This document shows, one piece after another, positions 1 to 8,845 of a DNA stretch of 64,000 nt; the stretch's first letter is position 1; the number at the start of each line of letters is the position of its first letter. Made by a program: the position numbers and the translations under genes. This DNA comes from Trujillonella endophytica (GTDB lineage Bacteria; Actinomycetota; Actinomycetes; Mycobacteriales; Geodermatophilaceae): the NCBI RefSeq assembly GCF_019799905.1, contig NZ_JABGCI010000003.1, forward strand, positions 124,001 to 188,000, read 5' to 3'. Under the pieces are notes generated by a model. The model was not told the origin of the DNA. It searched no databases and saw only the letters and a list, made by a program, of their open reading frames with translations.

Positions 1-1556
1 GTCATGGCGGTCGCTGCGGGGACTGTTGTCCGCAGTAACTCTTCCTCGATGTGCTCCGGCGTCACCGAGCTACCGGACAGTTCGGCCGCGACAACTCCCC
101 GGCGAAGGACCAGCACGCGAGTCGACACCTGGATCAATTCCTCGACGTCGGAAGAACAGACCAGAACGGCCGCGCCGGTCTGCGCCACCTCCTCGATGAG
201 GTCATGGATCGCGGCCTTCGCCCCGACATCGACACCCTGTGTCGGTTCATCCAATACCAGAACGGCGGGACTGGTCCGCAGCAGCCGACCCAGGACAACC
301 TTTTGCTGATTGCCACCGGAGAACTGGAGGATCGGCCGTTCCTCGTCACGGGGACGAACGTCCAGGGTTTCCATCCACGTCCGCGATTCCTTGCGCTCCA
401 GGCGCCGGCTCAATCGGCCGCGCCGGCTCACGGAACCCAGATCCGCGATCGTCAGGTTCTCCCGGAGGGTCGCTCCACCCAGCAGTGCATCCCGCCGCCG
501 TTCAGCGGGGGCATATGCCAGACGCCGAGCCAAGGCCGCACGGGGATTCCCCGGCTTGAGCGGAACGCCGTCGATCGCCACGTCGCCGGAGACCAAAGTC
601 TGGCCCGCCACCGCGCCGGCCAGGTGCTCCCGGCCCGACCCCGTCAGCCCCGTGATCCCGACGACCTCACCCGGCTGCACCTGCAGAGACACTCCCTGCA
701 GATTTGCGCCCCGCAAGTCACGCAGCGTCAGCCGGGGGATCGTGCTGGCACGAGACTCCTCCCCCGCCGATTCAGTCGCGGCAGAAGCTCGCGGACTCAA
801 CGGCCGCCCCAGCATCAACTCGACGAGCTGATCGTGCGACAGATCTCTCGACGATGCGGTGGCCACCCGCCGGCCGTCGCGCAGCACCGTGACCGTGTCG
901 GCCAATCCCATCACTTCATCCAGGTGATGACTGATGAACAGCACCGACCCGCCACCACGGGCCAGCCGACGCAACGCGCCGAACAGCAGCTCCGCGTCCG
1001 GCCCAGGGAGGGACGCTGTGGGCTCGTCCAACACGAGGAGCGCCGGCGGCACGTCCCCCGTGAGGGCACGGACGATCGCCACGACCGTGCGCTGAGCAGA
1101 GGAGAGCGAAGACACCGGAGCCGCGGGATCGATCTCGTACCCGAAGTCTGCCAGCGCACGCGCGGCCCGGGACCGCTCGTCACCCTTCGCGAGCGGCCTC
1201 ATCCACCCGGCACGCGTGGACATGAAGAAGTTCTCCGCCACCGTGAGGTTCTCGACCAAGCCGAGGTCCTGATGCACGAACCTCAAGCCGCCGTCGCGAG
1301 CAGCGGTCATCGAGCCGAGATGAAAAGGCTCGTCCCTGACTTCCGCCTCGTAGCCCTGGTCCGGGGTGTGAAAACCACCGAGCAACTTCACCAGGGTCGA
1401 CTTCCCGGACCCGTTCTGCCCCACCAACGCGTGGATCTCGCCGATGCGGACGGTCAGGTCCACCGAATCCAACGCCAGCTGTGCGCCGAAGGTCTTGCTG
1501 ACGGACCGCAGCATCACGGCCGTCCCCGCCGGGGTCGTGGGCTCCTCGTCGCTCAT
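1..1556 (-). CDS. Sugar-type ABC transporter ATP-binding protein (3' end cut by window edge)
   Basis: The minus-strand frame is open from the ATG at 1556 to the window edge and gives at least 518 residues, about the full length of RbsA/XylG/MglA-type ATPases that carry two nucleotide-binding domains. Domain 1 has Walker A GQNGSGKST near residue 46, a degenerate signature LSSAQ and Walker B LLVLDEPT. Domain 2 has the degenerate P-loop GLTGSGRE typical of these proteins and a good signature, FSGGNQQKVVLGR, followed by VLVLDEPTQGVDVG. The family energises uptake of monosaccharides or related small molecules together with a permease and a periplasmic-type lipoprotein; those partners would lie to the left of the window. 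No strong ribosome binding site precedes the ATG. Substrate cannot be told. Confidence 0.88.
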   Translation of the reverse strand, partial: MSDEEPTTPAGTAVMLRSVSKTFGAQLALDSVDLTVRIGEIHALVGQNGSGKSTLVKLLGGFHTPDQGYEAEVRDEPFHLGSMTAARDGGLRFVHQDLGLVENLTVAENFFMSTRAGWMRPLAKGDERSRAARALADFGYEIDPAAPVSSLSSAQRTVVAIVRALTGDVPPALLVLDEPTASLPGPDAELLFGALRRLARGGGSVLFISHHLDEVMGLADTVTVLRDGRRVATASSRDLSHDQLVELMLGRPLSPRASAATESAGEESRASTIPRLTLRDLRGANLQGVSLQVQPGEVVGITGLTGSGREHLAGAVAGQTLVSGDVAIDGVPLKPGNPRAALARRLAYAPAERRRDALLGGATLRENLTIADLGSVSRRGRLSRRLERKESRTWMETLDVRPRDEERPILQFSGGNQQKVVLGRLLRTSPAVLVLDEPTQGVDVGAKAAIHDLIEEVAQTGAAVLVCSSDVEELIQVSTRVLVLRRGVVAAELSGSSVTPEHIEEELLRTTVPAATAM

Positions 1557-1657
1557 GAGCCCGCATCCCCAGGCATACCGGTACAGCACGCCATCAACAC
1601 AGCCTCCGTATCGGATCGACCCGACCCCCGCTCGGGGTGAGGGACGTCATAGTTTCC

Positions 1658-1691
1658 TGTATGCCAGATGCTGTCAATCGATTGCATGCCA
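1658..1691. promoter_or_regulatory. Two GYATGCCA elements upstream of the ABC ATPase
   Basis: TGTATGCCA (1658-1666) and TTGCATGCCA (1682-1691) lie about 100-135 bases upstream of the ATPase start. The same octamer recurs in front of several other operons in this window (see findings). A role as operator of a shared regulator is inference. Confidence 0.35.
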
Positions 1692-2195
1692 TTTCGTGAC
1701 CTTGGACCTCGTGCCCGGGATCCGGCCGCCGCGGCCGGGACGGCGGGTCCTTCGTCGCCTGCACCGGGCGTCCCCAGGAGCAGAATGCAGTCTCGACTTT
1801 GGGCCTCACGCCCGTCGACTGGCGCGTGAGAGCCCCACCGCATGGCCGTTGACCAGCCTCGATGGGCGCACGTGGGCGAGAACGCTGTGCGCCCGCGTCT
1901 CGGTCAGCCGCTGCGCCCACGACGAGGCAGGTACGGCGAGCCCGGTGCGGGCGATGCGCCATCACCCCTCGTCTCGGGGGCGCGTGCTCTCGACGAGGCC
2001 GAACGGGCCCTAGCCCGTGGGCGCCCCCGCTCAGGGCGATCTGCGTCGCCCGTCATCCCCATGCCCCGGGTCAGTGCGTCCGCTGGGCCCGGTGATGTGT
2101 CGGTCCAGCGGTAGGAGTGCGGATGTCCCGCTGTCGATCTGATGGAGGCTCTCAATCCACGTGAGGAGGAAGGTCACGGCAACACCGGGGAAGCA
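1692..2195. other. Stretch without a supportable gene
   Basis: Several overlapping frames are open here by high GC alone, but none has recognisable motifs or a good ribosome binding site. It separates the ABC ATPase from an IS3 remnant on its right. Confidence 0.5.
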
Positions 2196-2846
2196 CCTCG
2201 ACGAGCTAGGTGAGCGGGCGACGCGGATGGCGGTCGAGCCCGGGCAGGACCCTGCGACCGATGCGGCGCGCTTGCCCGGGTAGCCGGTCGGCGGGGCAGC
2301 AATCCTGAGACCGTGCGGGACCGGGTGCCCCAGGCCCGAGATCGACGGCGGGGTGCGGCCCGGCACGGCGTCGAGGAGGCACGGCGGATTGCCGAGATGG
2401 AGAGTGAGATCCGCGAGCTGCGCCGGGGCAACGAGCTCCTCAAGACGGCGTCGGGGTCTTTCGCCCAGGCGGAGCTCGATGGCCGACACCGACAACGTCA
2501 GGATCTCCGGCGCCGCGGGGTACGCGCCGAGCTGCCCCGGCAGGGCCATGCGGTGGCCCGATGCACCGTCGAGCGGCTGATGCGCACTGCCGGACTGCGC
2601 GGCATCACGCGGGCAGAGGGCCTGCGCACCACCGTGCCCGGCACCGGCCCAGACACCCGGGACATCGACGACCTCAAGATCGCCGTCGCTGTCGCCGTCG
2701 CCGTCGCCGTGTACATCGACGGGTTCGAGCGCCGACGCCTGAAGGGGGAGATCGGCCTCGTCCCCCCGGCCGAGCACGAGGACACCTTCCATCGGCACAA
2801 CACCTCGGCGGCTACCGTCCTCGCGTCAGTTCCGCGCGTCCACTGA
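2196..2846 (+). pseudogene. Remnant of an IS3-family transposase (OrfA+OrfB pieces)
   Basis: Pieces of IS3 OrfA and OrfB are readable in order. A decayed OrfA start (ELGERATRMAVE, about 2200) is followed by a stop and a frame change. Next comes the OrfA leucine-zipper end (EMESEIRELRRGNELLKTAS), then the OrfB start (VARCTVERLMRTAGLRGITRA), then directly the OrfB C-terminus (RRLKGEIGLVPPAEHEDTF, RHNTSAATVLASVP). The DDE catalytic core between the last two parts is missing, so this is an internally deleted, inactive copy. OrfA-like and OrfB-like parts are now in one frame. At the deletion join sits a GCCGTC repeat coding for alternating Ala-Val. Confidence 0.75.
2682..2711 (+). repeat. Hexanucleotide GCCGTC microsatellite
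   Basis: Five near-perfect GCCGTC units (one GCT, one terminal GTG) code for (Ala-Val)5 inside the transposase remnant. IS3 OrfB proteins usually have only one or two such residues before the YIDWFN-type motif, so the repeat looks expanded after the gene died. Confidence 0.7.
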
Positions 2847-3281
2847 ACCCGGGGCGGGACGGCCAGCTGGCACAACGAACACATCGCGGCCGCGGTCACA
2901 CGCTCCTTGATCGCCGATGACAGCGGACGATCCATACCTTTCACCTATATAGCTGTGGAGCGGCGCTCGGGCCTGGGCTGGCGTTGACCCGAGGAGCGAC
3001 GTCCTCACCTTCTCGTTCGCACGTACCCCGACCCTCGCGAGAAGACGAGCTCACGCCGGCCAGATCGGCACCTGGGTGAAGACATCTGGCCACCACCAGA
3101 AACGGGTGACCAGCGACGCCGCCTGGCCGCGCGCCTAGGACACCGCGACCGCCCTGCGGATCGCCGTACAAGAACGAATGCGCTCGCCGACCACCGCACC
3201 CGCGGCGCCCAGGTGAGTCTCGAGCCCGAGTCGACTCCCTGCTTGCTGCTCCGTGAGAACGCCCGTGCGTCGGTCGAGCGG
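2847..3281. other. Stretch without a supportable gene
   Basis: No frame with recognisable motifs was found between the IS3 remnant and the SnoaL-like remnant. It probably contains decayed DNA of mobile origin. Confidence 0.4.
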
Positions 3282-3490
3282 TTAGGTCGTGTCGACGTGT
3301 ACGTAGAGCCGGCTGAGTTGAGGGGACGCAAAATCTCGATCGCCGTCGACTCGCGGCAGAGTTTGCGCCGACGACCGTTACCGCGTAGGCGGTAACCCTC
3401 CTTCTTCCACACCAGCACGTCATCCCTCGCCCAGACGCCGGTCGCCTCGGGGTCGCCGACGATGCCGATCTCGGGCTGGTGCCCATGCTG
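3282..3490 (-). pseudogene. C-terminal remnant of a SnoaL-like (NTF2-fold) protein
   Basis: On the minus strand one frame reads HQPEIGIVGDPEATGVWA followed by DDVLVWK, and a second frame reads RVDGDRDFASPQLSRLYVHV and a stop at 3284-3282. Both match in order the end of SnoaL_4/NTF2-like proteins, where a His-containing xMPEIE-like strand is followed by a VDGRWRIxSxxLTRL strand. The two halves are separated by at least one frameshift, and the N-terminal half is not recognisable. It sits downstream of two intact SnoaL-like genes, so it may be a third dead member of the same cluster. Confidence 0.5.
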
Positions 3491-3778
3491 GGTACCGGTC
3501 AGGGGCCGACGAAGCGTTGGACGCGCTCGATCGAGACGTCGAGGTCAGCCCCGTCGGTGATCCGGGCACGGAGCTTCGCCGGCCGGAGTGTGAACACGTA
3601 GCCGGGAATAGCGTTCTGGATCGATCCGATTTCGGGGTCCGAGTGAAGACTTCCCGTCACGCATTCAGCGCTCTCGTGTCGAGCGAGCGAATGTTCCGGG
3701 CCTCGAACTGCTTGATCGATCTCGTCGGTGCGGTCGCTCAGCGCGGCGTCGTCGAACTCAGTGCTCGCGACGTCGCAG
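3491..3778 (-). other. Unassigned stretch, possible decayed coding sequence
   Basis: A minus-strand frame is open to a stop at 3499 and ends with the protein-like stretch GYVFTLRPAKLRARITDG. It has no credible start because it overlaps the end of the SnoaL-like gene to its right. I do not recognise the family. It may be the C-terminal piece of a lost gene. Confidence 0.3.
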
Positions 3779-4375
3779 TCACGGCATATCGACTCCCGCG
3801 AAGAGGCGATACGAGGCATCCTCGCGGTCTCGTCGCGCCTCGATAACGGGGACGCCCTCCACCAGCCCAGCGGCTGGCCGGCCAACGATGATCGCCATGA
3901 CCGACGCCGACATGGAGGAAGTGTTCAATGAAGCCGCCGGAGTCCTCAGCTCTGTGAGGCAGTCGTTGATGTAATTCCGTTCAACGATCCTCAGGCGACC
4001 ACCGTGGTCTTCTGCCCAGCGATCGATGTAACGGCCGTAACCGACTCGGTCCACGAAGACCTCTCCCTCGCGGCGCCGGAGATGCGAGGTGACATAAGTC
4101 TCGCTGACGAGGTGGCCAGAAGGGTTGCGATCGATGAACACATTCGCGACGCGGTGGATGTTGAACTCGAGCTTCTCGTGGAAGGGCCACACCCAGTCCA
4201 TGAAGCCCGGTGCGTCACCTGTGAAGACCCCGCTGTAGTTGAGGATCGCCTCCGGGCCGAAAGCCGATAGCGCGACCTCTCGATCGAAACGGTCGAGGCC
4301 TCGGCAGTATGCAGCGAGCGCCTGCTCGACCTGGCCTCGCTCCTCCGCGGTGACGACATGCGTCCCCATGGTCAT
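3779..4375 (-). CDS. SnoaL-like (NTF2-fold) small enzyme
   Basis: 198 residues. The N-terminal helix with YCRGLDRFDRE, the VANVFIDRN strand and the RYIDRWAEDHGGRLRIVERNY strand pair are those of the SnoaL-like/nuclear transport factor 2 family, whose members act as small cyclases, isomerases, dehydratases or ring-hydroxylase accessory proteins. It is a close paralog of the gene just upstream. The ATG at 4375 overlaps that gene's TGA (ATGA), which points to translational coupling, so I preferred it over the longer frame. After the domain it has a tail of about 50 residues ending in DASYRLFAG, a D-x-x-YR ending shared with the other SnoaL-like proteins here. The reaction is unknown. Confidence 0.8.
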   Translation of the reverse strand: MTMGTHVVTAEERGQVEQALAAYCRGLDRFDREVALSAFGPEAILNYSGVFTGDAPGFMDWVWPFHEKLEFNIHRVANVFIDRNPSGHLVSETYVTSHLRRREGEVFVDRVGYGRYIDRWAEDHGGRLRIVERNYINDCLTELRTPAASLNTSSMSASVMAIIVGRPAAGLVEGVPVIEARRDREDASYRLFAGVDMP

Positions 4376-4902
4376 GCCCCCAGCAGTCGGTAGGAGGCAT
4401 CCGACTCGTCCCGAGCCCACTGGAGCCCCGCGCCGACCGACGACGAGCGTACGGCTGCGATGTCGTTCTGCTCGTGCGGATACACGCGGTTCGCGTCGCG
4501 CAAGTAATTGCGCTCGACGATGGCGAGCCGGCCGTCCCGTTCGACCCAGCGGTCGACGTAGCGGCCGTTGGTGATGGTGTCGGTGATCGAGCCGTCGTCT
4601 GGGTCGGCAACCCGCAGCAGGACCTGGACATAGGACTCGCTGACGAGGTCGCCCTTGGCGTTGCGCTCGATGAAGACGTTCGCCACGCGGTGCACGTGCA
4701 CAACCATGCGAGCGTGGATGGGCCAGACCCAGTCCATGAACTCAGCGGCCGTCCCGTCGAAGACGCCGCTGTAGAGCAGCCGCGCCTCGTCCGCAAAGGG
4801 CGACAGGGCGAGCTCTCGATCGAATCTGTCGAGACCTCGGCAGTAGGCATAGACCCCCTGACTTATCTGGTTCCGCTCGTCGGCTGTCACTTCGTAGGTC
4901 AT
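4372..4902 (-). CDS. SnoaL-like (NTF2-fold) small enzyme, paralog of its neighbour
   Basis: 176 residues, with the same layout as the following gene: YCRGLDRFDRELALS near residue 20, FMDWVWPIH near 58, VANVFIERN near 75, RYVDRWVERDGRLAIVERNY near 115, and an end reading DASYRLLGA. SnoaL-like proteins form a cone-shaped pocket and handle cyclic substrates. The pair probably arose by tandem duplication. It starts two bases after the stop of the SDR gene upstream, so SDR and both SnoaL-like genes form one leftward operon. Substrate is unknown. Confidence 0.82.
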   Translation of the reverse strand: MTYEVTADERNQISQGVYAYCRGLDRFDRELALSPFADEARLLYSGVFDGTAAEFMDWVWPIHARMVVHVHRVANVFIERNAKGDLVSESYVQVLLRVADPDDGSITDTITNGRYVDRWVERDGRLAIVERNYLRDANRVYPHEQNDIAAVRSSSVGAGLQWARDESDASYRLLGA

Positions 4903-4903
4903 G

Positions 4904-5716
4904 TCAGCTCACTCCCATCGAATTGCCCGAAGCCATGCGAGCGGTTCGCTCGCCGATCATCGTCGCGCGTTGGGCCGGATCCATGGCGATGCGGTCGGCC
5001 ACCAGTTGACGCACCTTGCCCTCGATCCACATGGGCCCGTTCCCGACCTGGTCGAGAGCCTCCCGCGCGATGTCGGCAGGTTCGGCCGCGCCGTCGACAC
5101 TGCCGTACGCGTTGACCATCGTCGGGGTGTTCGTCTGACCGACGACGGGAGTGATCACATCTACCCCGCGTTGCGCGAGTTCGACCCACAGGCCTTCGCC
5201 GAGCGCGTGACTGAAGGCCTTGCTGGAGGCGTAGAGGGCGAACCCCGGGGAGCCGCCGAAGCCTGCGATCGAGCCCATGAGGACGAGTGCGCCCCGGCCG
5301 CGCGGCGCCATGAGTCCGGCGAAGTGGTGCACCAGGCGCGCCTTGGAGACGAGGTTCCGGTGCAGCCGCCCCTCGAGCATCTCCCAGTCGTGGTCGATGA
5401 AGTTGCCGTAGTTCGGCTCCGACCCGACGTTGTACACGAGGGTGCCGACGTCGAGCCCCTGGGTTGCCGAGATCACGGCCCGAGCCCCGTCGGCGCTGGA
5501 GAGGTCGACCGCGACAGTACGGACCTCGATGCCAGGATTACCGGAGCGGATCTCGCGGGCGGCCTGGTCGAGCGTCGACTCGGTGCGGGCAACCAGCACC
5601 GAGTTGATTCCACGGTGGGCGAGCTCGACGGCGAAGGCAGATCCGATCCCGTCCGAACCGCCGATCACGACGGCCCAGGGTCCGTATTTCTCCGCGAATG
5701 CAGTGGAATGAGGCAT
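4904..5716 (-). CDS. Short-chain dehydrogenase/reductase (SDR)
   Basis: 270 residues. The Rossmann motif GGSDGIGSAFA is near residue 19, followed by an NxG-type YNVGSEPN, the active-site Ser in LMGSIAGFGG and YASSKAF (YxxxK). It belongs to the classical SDR family that oxidises alcohols or reduces ketones with NAD(P). The ATG at 5716 has AAGGAG five bases upstream. It is the first gene of an operon with two SnoaL-like proteins, which suggests that they act on its cyclic ketone or alcohol product. The NVG in place of the usual NAG motif is a mild oddity. Confidence 0.88.
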   Translation of the reverse strand: MPHSTAFAEKYGPWAVVIGGSDGIGSAFAVELAHRGINSVLVARTESTLDQAAREIRSGNPGIEVRTVAVDLSSADGARAVISATQGLDVGTLVYNVGSEPNYGNFIDHDWEMLEGRLHRNLVSKARLVHHFAGLMAPRGRGALVLMGSIAGFGGSPGFALYASSKAFSHALGEGLWVELAQRGVDVITPVVGQTNTPTMVNAYGSVDGAAEPADIAREALDQVGNGPMWIEGKVRQLVADRIAMDPAQRATMIGERTARMASGNSMGVS

Positions 5717-6577
5717 AAGGGCTCCTTCGTTGCGGTTAGTCTCGGCTGAGACCGACGCATGTTCGCGACGCGCTCTGCGTCGACGTGCCGGCAGAGTGCA
5801 TCCCCCGTAAGTTCCTTCACCGGAGCGGTGACGAACGGTCGCGTCTACCTGACCGTGTGGGGTCCAGCCATGACTCGACCCGGTCCTGCGGCCCGACCAG
5901 GCGCTCCCCGGCCGCGGGAGAGTGTGGCATACATCTCACACTACCCACGTGCATGCCAAAGTGTCGATACCCCTCGCGTGGAACTGGCTCCAGCCTGAGT
6001 GGCCGAGTCCAGCGCTCCCGCCGGGTCGTCGAACACCCGCGGCACACGTCCTCGGATCACTGGGCCAGCAGGCTCCGAATGTCCTGCGGCTCCATCGCGA
6101 CGACGCCATGGACGGCTCCTCCGTGCGCGAAAGCCACCGTTCCCCGACGCGATGCCACGTGCATGGGTCGGGACGACGACCAACCAGGTAGCCGCAGGCG
6201 ATCACGGGATGCACCGACCTCGAAGCAGCTGGCCGGACGCATCGAGACATCTCGGGCGGCCATCCCCTCGACCACCCGACGCATGGAGAAGAGGTCTGGG
6301 AGATCGCGACCGGAGGCGACGGCGAGTGGAGGCAGCGGGGGCTGTCACGCAACACCACCGGACCTCGCCGACTGCTTCGTTCGCCGAACGGTCGCAGCGT
6401 TCGATCGGCCACCGGCATCGCGGATCGACGCGATCACAACACCGGGAGCCGACCCTTAGAGCGGCAACGGGTGACCGGCATACCCGAGCGCCGACCAGAT
6501 TGCGGGAGCACCGCTGGCGCTACGGGCGCCGTCACGGTTCGAGACCGTGACGGCGCCCGCGTCAGCTGGGAGCCGAA
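5717..6577. other. Intergenic stretch with a pair of GYATGCCA elements
   Basis: 860 bases between the SDR operon start and the 3' end of hyuB. No gene is convincing. One minus-strand frame (6057-6284) has a protein-like look but no family I can defend. TGGCATAC (5925-5932) and GCATGCCA (5951-5958) face each other about 210-235 bases upstream of the SDR start. Confidence 0.45.
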
Positions 6578-8845
6578 TCAACCCGCCACGATGATGTCGT
6601 GCAGCGAGTCCTCCCCCACCATCACGAGCTCGGTGTCGATGCGATAGCCCGTCACGGGGCAGATGAACTCGCGGTGGATCCACTGATCAGCGATTTCGTG
6701 GTTCGGAACGTCGAACTCGGCAGCGATCGCCCGGACGGGCACATCTAGTACCACCGCTGCGTCCTTGTAGTTCGCCTCCACCGGGCCCAGGTCGGCCCCG
6801 TTGCACCACCAGCGGCCGTCGACGACGGCAAGCAGGTCACCGATGCGACGCGCACCCTCGGGAGGCTCCACCAGCTCGCCGGGAGTGGTGCCTCCCAGCC
6901 GCTCCTTCCGGAGGGAGAGGCGACGCTCACGGGTCGCGTCCTCGTCGACCGCACCGTCGTCGATCACCACGCCGTAGACCCGTGCAGCCGCCTCAACGCT
7001 GATCATGCGGGCCCGCAAGTCCGCGAGCACGTCGCCAGTCTCGCGCAGGAGCGGGTCTCCGTATCCGGCGGCGGCCGGCGAGACCCACTCGATGATGTCG
7101 CCGTTTGCGAGGGGGACAGGGCCGCCCTTGAACTCGAGGATCGTTTCTTCCCCGGTCACGTCGTCGATGCGGCGAGGCAGGTGACCCTGGTCGAACTGGT
7201 CGACGGCATCGGTCTGCGACTTGAAGCGACACGTCGCGAGCGAGCCCGGGTTGCCCCCGAAGAGTCCGGCGCCACGAGGGATGTTCTCGTTCTGATGGAC
7301 CACCAGGGCGCCCCCTGCCACTCCCCTGACCATGACGGTCTTGCGGAAGCCGACACCCGCCCGGTGACGCCCGGCACCGTCCCCAGCCACGGGGAGCAGC
7401 TCGCGGCTGAGGACCACCATCGGCACCTGGTTCTCCACCTCCTCGCTGTTGGTGCCCATCGAGTCCGGGATCCACCACTGGCCGCCGACGTCCACACCGT
7501 CACGGGAGGGTCGACCCGCGAGTGAGCCCATGAGGCCGTCGCTGTCGCCCAGCAGGTAGGGCTGGCCGTTCTCGTCGACTCCGGCGACGAAGGTCGAGGC
7601 CAGGTTCGGCGCGGGCGCACCGAGGGTCAGGTCGCGGGTCTCCTGGTCACCCGAGGCGAGCATCATGCACACCGGGGTCGCGGCCACTTGGAGTACGTGC
7701 ATCTGGGTGAACACCGCCGAGGCGCTGACGGCGGCGGGATAGTCGGCGCACGTCACCGTCCCCGGCGTGGGGCGGAACTCGATGCGCCGGTAGGCCCCGC
7801 CGAAGGCGCCCGCCATCTCGGGAATCATCTGGGAGGCGAACGAGGCGAGCACGCAGCCGCTCATCCCGGCGTAGGTCACGTTAATCGCGCCGACCTGGGG
7901 GTCGCTGCCCTCGTTGTCGACGATGATCCGGTCCCCGCGCTTGGTGACGTTGACCTGGTAGCGGTAGAACGCGTGGTCACCAGGGACCGAACCCTCCATC
8001 GACGCCCGGGAGGACCACCGGCCGTCGGGGATCCGAGAGAGCCGCTCGATGAACAACTCCTCGCCGGCGTCCACGACCCGGTTCATTATCCCCTTGACGA
8101 CCTCGGGGCCGTAGCGCTCGATCAACGCGATGATCTTCTTCCGCGTGGTCTCGAGTGATCCGTAGGCCGCCCGGAGGTCCATCCGGGTCATGTCGGGGAG
8201 GCGACTCTGCCGCACGAAGAGGTCCTCGACGTCGGTTCGCACACGCCCCTTCTCGACGAGGGCGATCGGCGTCCAGATCGCCGACTCCTGCCAGCAGTCC
8301 TCCGCCGACACGCACAGGCTGCCCGGCACGGTGCCGCCGAGGTCCTGGAAGTGCATCGCGTTGGCGATCCAGCAGAACAGCTTGCCGTCGACGAATATCG
8401 GCGCCACGAGCGAGGTGTCGCACTGGTGTGCGCAACCGATGTAGGGGTCATTGCACAGCAACATGTCCCCATCGGCAAGCGTCTCGGCCTGGTGGTGCTC
8501 CATGATGTATTTCACGATCAGGGAGTGGAAGTTCGAGTAGTACTGCACACCCGAGCCGAGGTATACGCAGTCGCCGATCTCGGTCATGAGCGACGTCTGG
8601 AAGTCGCGGGCCATCTGCACGACCGGCGAGACCGAGAGGCGCTGCAGCAGATTGGCGTGCTCGAGGTTGATGTTCATCAACGCGTAGCGAACGACCTCTG
8701 CGGTGACGGGGTCGACGTCACTCGTGGCTGTGTCGTGGAGCGTGAGCGCCGGGTGGATGATCGGCGGGTCGGACGGGATGTAGCCCTGCTTCTGTCCATC
8801 CCACGCGATGGTGTCCAGCGGCGTCTCGACAGTGCTCGCGGTCAT
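6578..8845 (-). CDS. hyuB: Hydantoinase B/oxoprolinase-family subunit
   Basis: 755 residues from the ATG at 8845. The family (N-methylhydantoinase B, acetone/acetophenone carboxylase and 5-oxoprolinase C-terminal half) forms a heteromer with HyuA and couples ATP use to ring opening or carboxylation. Visible landmarks are SDVDPVTAEVVRYALMNIN at the N-terminus, LLCNDPYIGCAHQCDTSLV, ALVVHQNENIPRGAGLFGG and GGPVPLANGDIIEW. A C-terminal extension of about 130 residues (CNGADLGPVEANYKDAAV onward) resembles the acetophenone/acetone carboxylase extra segment. The start overlaps the hyuA stop (ATGA), and a longer in-frame start at 9013 would run deep into hyuA. The true substrate (hydantoin-like ring, ketone or lactam) is not determined. 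Confidence 0.88.
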   Translation of the reverse strand: MTASTVETPLDTIAWDGQKQGYIPSDPPIIHPALTLHDTATSDVDPVTAEVVRYALMNINLEHANLLQRLSVSPVVQMARDFQTSLMTEIGDCVYLGSGVQYYSNFHSLIVKYIMEHHQAETLADGDMLLCNDPYIGCAHQCDTSLVAPIFVDGKLFCWIANAMHFQDLGGTVPGSLCVSAEDCWQESAIWTPIALVEKGRVRTDVEDLFVRQSRLPDMTRMDLRAAYGSLETTRKKIIALIERYGPEVVKGIMNRVVDAGEELFIERLSRIPDGRWSSRASMEGSVPGDHAFYRYQVNVTKRGDRIIVDNEGSDPQVGAINVTYAGMSGCVLASFASQMIPEMAGAFGGAYRRIEFRPTPGTVTCADYPAAVSASAVFTQMHVLQVAATPVCMMLASGDQETRDLTLGAPAPNLASTFVAGVDENGQPYLLGDSDGLMGSLAGRPSRDGVDVGGQWWIPDSMGTNSEEVENQVPMVVLSRELLPVAGDGAGRHRAGVGFRKTVMVRGVAGGALVVHQNENIPRGAGLFGGNPGSLATCRFKSQTDAVDQFDQGHLPRRIDDVTGEETILEFKGGPVPLANGDIIEWVSPAAAGYGDPLLRETGDVLADLRARMISVEAAARVYGVVIDDGAVDEDATRERRLSLRKERLGGTTPGELVEPPEGARRIGDLLAVVDGRWWCNGADLGPVEANYKDAAVVLDVPVRAIAAEFDVPNHEIADQWIHREFICPVTGYRIDTELVMVGEDSLHDIIVAG

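Noticed and set aside
51..1640. Plus-strand open frame of 529 codons at the left edge
   Set aside because: Antisense to the ABC ATPase, whose minus-strand frame is continuous with all Walker and signature motifs.
6057..6284. Possible IclR-like regulator fragment on the minus strand
   Set aside because: Only a vague resemblance in one stretch. No helix-turn-helix is readable upstream in any frame, so I did not call it.
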